Origin: Gammaproteobacteria bacterium
GTDB taxonomy: Bacteria; Gemmatimonadota; Gemmatimonadetes; Longimicrobiales; Gaopeijiaceae
Assembly (NCBI GenBank): GCA_009840525.1
Contig: VXNP01000050.1
Location: 1-46,920, forward strand
Direction of reading: 5' to 3'
DNA: 46,920 nucleotides
In this document: piece by piece, positions 43,732-46,920 of the stretch
Numbering within the stretch: the first letter of the stretch is position 1
Layout: every line of letters begins with the position of its first letter
Program-made: the position numbers and the translations under genes
Notes under the pieces: generated by a model
Database searches by the model: none
What the model saw: only the letters and a program-made list of their open reading frames with translations
Told to the model about the DNA's origin: nothing

Positions 43732-46263
43732 TTATGTCGAGAATCCTGATCCGGGCGAGGCGGTTCGCCGCCGATCCTGGCCGGCCCGGCCGGCAACGCG
43801 CCCGGCGGCGGCCACCAGGTCGGTCATGAGCCCGGCCGCGGTGACCTCGGGGCCCGCTCCGGGGCCCTGAATCACCATGGGATGATCGGCGTACCATCGA
43901 GAGCGGATGACGAGCAGGTTTTCGGTTCCGCGGGTTCGGGCGACGGGCTGATCCGCGGCCATCACCTCGAGACCGACGGACGCCGCGCCCGGCGCCACCC
44001 GCGCCAGGCAGACGAGACGCCCCCCTTGCGCCGCCGCCGCACGGGTCCGCTCGGCCATCTCGGCATCGAGCCCGGAGAGCCGTTCGATGAACTCCCCGAC
44101 CGGGCCGGGCCGGAGGAGGGGCTCCGGGAGGATCGGCTCGACCTCGACATCGGTGGGTTCCATGGGGATCCCCGCCGTCCGTGCCAGGATGACGAGCTTT
44201 CGGACCACGTCCCTGAGGCCGAGGTCTTCCCGCGGATCCGGCTCGGAGATCCCTCTCCGCCGGGCTTCCTCGACCGCCGAACTGAACCGCCGCCCGCGGC
44301 TCAACTGGTCCATCAGGAAGGTGAGCGTGCCCGACAGCGTCCCCTCGAGCGAGATGACGGTGTCGCCGCTGCGCCGAAGGTCGGCGATCATGCGCACCAT
44401 CGGCAGGCCGGCCCCCACGGTCGTTCCGTGGTGGAGGCCGCCCCCGCGCCCGGCAATGCGCATGAGCGTCGCGTACTCTTCGACCGGGCCGGAGAGGGGA
44501 ATCTTGTTGGCCGTGACAACGGCGGCGCCGGCTCGAAGATAGCCCGCGTAGCTCGCCGCGACTGTCGCGCTCGCGGTGCAGTCGACGACGACGAGCGGGT
44601 CGCCCGTCCAGACGGCCTCGAAGGCCCGGTCGGGATCGCCGTCGCCCTTCTCCAGGTGCGACCTCCACCGCCCTGCCGCCAGGCCCTCGAGGTCGGTTGC
44701 GGCCTTCCGGCTGTTCGCGATCCCGACCAGGACGGGCTGGACCCCGTGCGGGCGCATCGCGTCGTCCCCGCTAGCGGCGAACTGGTCCAGGAAGGCTCCG
44801 CCGACCCCGCCCGCCCCGAGGACGAGGATGCGGACGGGTTCCAGTTCGTCCGGCGGGCTGAAGAAGGCGCGGTGGACGGTGCGGAGCGCGACGCCCTCCT
44901 GCCCCGCGTTCACGACCCATGAGATGTTGCGTTCGGAGGATCCCTGGGCGACGGCGTGGACGTTGACCCTCGCAGCTCCCAGGGCCGAGAAGAGTTTCCC
45001 GGAGACGCCGGGCGTGTACCGCATCCCCTCGCCCACGACCGCGAGGATCGAAAACCCCTGCTCGACGGTCGGGTCGCGCAAGAGCCGCGACTCCCGCTCC
45101 CTTCGGAACTCGGTCCCCAGGGCGGCCCGCGCCCGCTCCGCGTCGGCACCCCTGACCGCAAGGGACAAGGCGTGCGCGCCCGAGTCCTGCGTGAAGAGAA
45201 GCGAGTCCACGTCGGCGACCCGGAGCGCACGGAAGATCCGTTGCGAGGCCTCCGTAACGCCGACCGTCTCGACCCCCGCGAGCCGGATCAACGCCACGTC
45301 CCGGGTCGCGGAGATGCCGCGCACCGGCCGAAGAGGGTCCCGCTGAACCGAAGTCACGACCAGCGTCCCGGGGAGGGACGGATCGAGGGTGCTGCGGATC
45401 CTCAGCCGGATCCCGGCGCTCCGGGCAGGCTCCACCGCCGGGGGGCAGATCACCTGCGCACCGAAGTGGGCGAGCTCGAGGAGCTCCGCGTAGGTGATCT
45501 CGCGCACCGGGGCGGCTTCGGGCACGGCCTCGGGATCCGCGGTGAGAACCCCGTCCACGTCCGTCCAGATCTCGACCTCCGCCGCACCCAGCATCGAGCC
45601 GAGAAGGGTGGCCGTGTAGTCGGACGCGCCCCGGCCGAGCGTGGTCGTCTGCCCGTCCGCAGTCGAGGCGATGAACCCGGTGACGACCGGGATTCCTGCG
45701 TCTCCGGGAAGCCGCGCGCGCACCAGCTTCCGCGACCTCTGCCGGTCCACCCGCGCCCCGCCGAAGCGGGTGTCGGTGCGGAGAAGCTCCCTCGCGTCCA
45801 CGTCGACCGCGGCGATCCCATGGGAACGCAAGCAGGCGGCGACGAGCATCGAGGAGAGCAGTTCCCCGAAGGAGAGCATCCAGTCACGCGTGCGGAGGGT
45901 GCATTCGCCCAGAAGCTGGGCCCCGTTCGCCAGGCGCCGGAGGTCGTCCATCGCCGCATCGAGGCGGAGGGCGAGGCCCGGCGCTTCGTCGGTCGGAGCG
46001 AGGGCGTGGAGAAGCTCCCGGTGCATCTCCGCGATCTCCCGCGTCACCGACGCGTGTCCGGAGTCCCCTCGCCCCGCAAGCTCGGCGACCTCGACCAGCC
46101 GGTCCGTCGTTCCGTTGACCGCGGAGACGACCACGACAGGGGTGGAGTTGGCCCGGGAATCGGCGACGAGATCGACGACGCGCCGGATACGCGCGGCGCT
46201 GCCGACCGAGGTCCCCCCGAACTTCATCACCCGAATCGGATACGGGTGGTTCGGCTTGATCAT
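43732..46263 (-). CDS. thrA: Bifunctional aspartokinase/homoserine dehydrogenase
   Basis: An 843-residue fusion enzyme for the first and third steps of threonine, methionine and homoserine synthesis. The aspartokinase half starts RVMKFGGTSVGS and has the catalytic segment TLGRGASDYTATLLGSMLGAAEVEIWTDVDGVLTADP. Central ACT domains (about 310-470) include the effector-type phrases GVSGKLFSALGAARVNVHAVAQGSSERNISWVV. The dehydrogenase half begins ILVLGAGGVGGAFLDQ and has VVTANKIPLSG and GTTVGAGLPMVRMI, LEGTLSGTLTFL. It is fed back by threonine in relatives. ATG 46263 has no ribosome site, and a promoter sits directly upstream, so the mRNA is probably leaderless. It ends 5 bp before the first of the hsp20 palindromes. 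Confidence 0.95.
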   Translation of the reverse strand: MIKPNHPYPIRVMKFGGTSVGSAARIRRVVDLVADSRANSTPVVVVSAVNGTTDRLVEVAELAGRGDSGHASVTREIAEMHRELLHALAPTDEAPGLALRLDAAMDDLRRLANGAQLLGECTLRTRDWMLSFGELLSSMLVAACLRSHGIAAVDVDARELLRTDTRFGGARVDRQRSRKLVRARLPGDAGIPVVTGFIASTADGQTTTLGRGASDYTATLLGSMLGAAEVEIWTDVDGVLTADPEAVPEAAPVREITYAELLELAHFGAQVICPPAVEPARSAGIRLRIRSTLDPSLPGTLVVTSVQRDPLRPVRGISATRDVALIRLAGVETVGVTEASQRIFRALRVADVDSLLFTQDSGAHALSLAVRGADAERARAALGTEFRRERESRLLRDPTVEQGFSILAVVGEGMRYTPGVSGKLFSALGAARVNVHAVAQGSSERNISWVVNAGQEGVALRTVHRAFFSPPDELEPVRILVLGAGGVGGAFLDQFAASGDDAMRPHGVQPVLVGIANSRKAATDLEGLAAGRWRSHLEKGDGDPDRAFEAVWTGDPLVVVDCTASATVAASYAGYLRAGAAVVTANKIPLSGPVEEYATLMRIAGRGGGLHHGTTVGAGLPMVRMIADLRRSGDTVISLEGTLSGTLTFLMDQLSRGRRFSSAVEEARRRGISEPDPREDLGLRDVVRKLVILARTAGIPMEPTDVEVEPILPEPLLRPGPVGEFIERLSGLDAEMAERTRAAAAQGGRLVCLARVAPGAASVGLEVMAADQPVARTRGTENLLVIRSRWYADHPMVIQGPGAGPEVTAAGLMTDLVAAAGRVAGRAGQDRRRTASPGSGFST

Positions 46264-46269
46264 GGCGGG

Positions 46270-46298
46270 AATAAACCGCTACCCCGCGACATGGTCAA
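46270..46298 (-). promoter_or_regulatory. Near-consensus promoter giving a leaderless thrA mRNA
   Basis: On the minus strand, TTGACC (46293-46298), a 17-bp spacer and TTTATT (46270-46275) lie so close to the gene that only CCCGCC separates the -10 from ATG 46263. The predicted start site is the A of the ATG or within a base or two of it. No Shine-Dalgarno sequence is present. Confidence 0.6.
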
Positions 46299-46384
46299 GC
46301 CTCCGGCAAGCGACCGGCAGGGGACTGCGCGGAGCGGGATCGGGGCTCAATCCCCGAGGGAGCGGACAGATGACCGGCGCGAGG

Positions 46385-46862
46385 TCAGTCCACGAGGGTC
46401 AGGGCCAGGCGGGCGGCGCCGCGTTCGGGGATGACCGCGCGCGGGAGCAGGTGGCCGCCGGCGGAGGCGACGAGTTGCTCCGTATCGGCGCGAAGCGGGC
46501 CGTCAGGGGAGATGAGGCCGCCGGCCAGCGCGACGGTGGGCGGGTCGCCGGACGGGGACGGAAAGAGGTCGCGGATGGCGGCGGAGAGCTGATCTCCGAG
46601 CGCGTGCAGCGCGCGCCGGATCACGGCGGTGGCAGGGGCGTCGCCGGAGCGGGCGGTGTGGATCGCGAGGGGCGCGAGGGCGGCGATGTCGGCCTTGCTG
46701 GCGGATTCGGCCCACCCGGGCAGTTGGCGCGGCCGGTCGAGGCCGAGGGAATCCAGCATGGCGGCGGTGAGGGCGGTCGGGGGGCCGCGCCGGTCGGTTG
46801 CGGCCGCGACGGCCCGCAGGGCCGACCCGCCGATGTGGTGGCCCCCCCCCCCGCCGCCCCAC
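46385..46862 (-). CDS. Fragment of a BadF/BcrA-type or N-acetylglucosamine kinase, 5' end lost
   Basis: The last 155 or so residues of an ASKHA-fold kinase/ATPase (BadF/BadG/BcrA/BcrD or N-acetylglucosamine kinase-like). The conserved GxGxxIGxxAL motif appears as GGGHHIGGSALRAV, followed by GPPTALTAAMLDSLGL, DIAALAPLAIHTARSGDAPATAVIRRAL and VALAGGLI. The upstream part of the gene is replaced by C/G homopolymer runs (about 46841-46885) at the window edge, so the ATP-binding N-terminus is missing and the first few residues are unreliable. It lies 121 bp upstream of the thrA-type gene on the same strand. Confidence 0.7.
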
Positions 46863-46920
46863 ACCCCCCCCCCACCCCCCCCCAGGAGGGCGGTGAGGAA
46901 TAAAACAATGACGCAGACGC

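Overview
The window is a 46.9 kb stretch of very GC-rich bacterial DNA carrying about 37 protein genes and one tRNA gene, packed with gaps almost always under 250 bp; no stretch over 300 bp lacks a gene. The mix points to Gemmatimonadota or a close relative: GC-rich DNA, an outer-membrane SusC/SusD pair, short TonB-plug proteins, many exported beta-propellers and amidohydrolases, and a bacterial GPP34 protein. This is an inference from gene content; no rRNA is present to confirm it. C-rich runs at both ends suggest that the window is a whole contig with poor ends. I see no phage, insertion sequence, CRISPR array or plasmid gene.

Layout. 1-4093 (-): large Lhr-type helicase cut by the left edge. 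4367-11067: mixed accessory genes (exported protein, gamma-glutamyltranspeptidase, MATE pump, DinB-fold protein, nucleotidyltransferase, DAACS-type carrier). 11259-15842 (+): Tat-exported molybdenum hydroxylase resembling PaoABC, with a 59-residue membrane protein between its Mo and FAD genes, closed by a strong terminator. 15958-22057 (-): exported NHL propeller, PIN toxin and antitoxin coupled to a double-domain amidohydrolase, and a propeller lipoprotein with an extra C-terminal domain. 22165-22899 (+): GPP34. 22972-29125 (-): desaturase, amidase, TonB-plug protein, FAD oxidoreductase, M23 peptidase. 29225-46263 (-): tRNA-Lys and housekeeping genes rnhB, rplS, trmD, rimM, rpsP, ffh, purA, a HOGA-like aldolase, trpS, hsp20 and a thrA-type fusion. 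46385-end (-): fragment of a BadF/BcrA-type kinase.

How the genes work together. The right third is a translation, protein-targeting and stress block. trpS-aldolase-purA-ffh-rpsP-rimM-trmD runs as one tight unit with short or overlapping junctions. The usual trmD-rplS junction is split by a 5.7 kb susC-susD-lipoprotein-lipoprotein cassette. The hsp20 gene has a sigma-54-type promoter preceded by four copies of a 17-bp palindrome, the most striking regulatory structure in the window. The thrA-type gene has a near-consensus promoter placed so that its mRNA should be leaderless, and the trpS candidate promoter has a perfect 16-bp palindrome filling its spacer.

All calls rest on reading the translated sequence and remembered family motifs; no database search was run.
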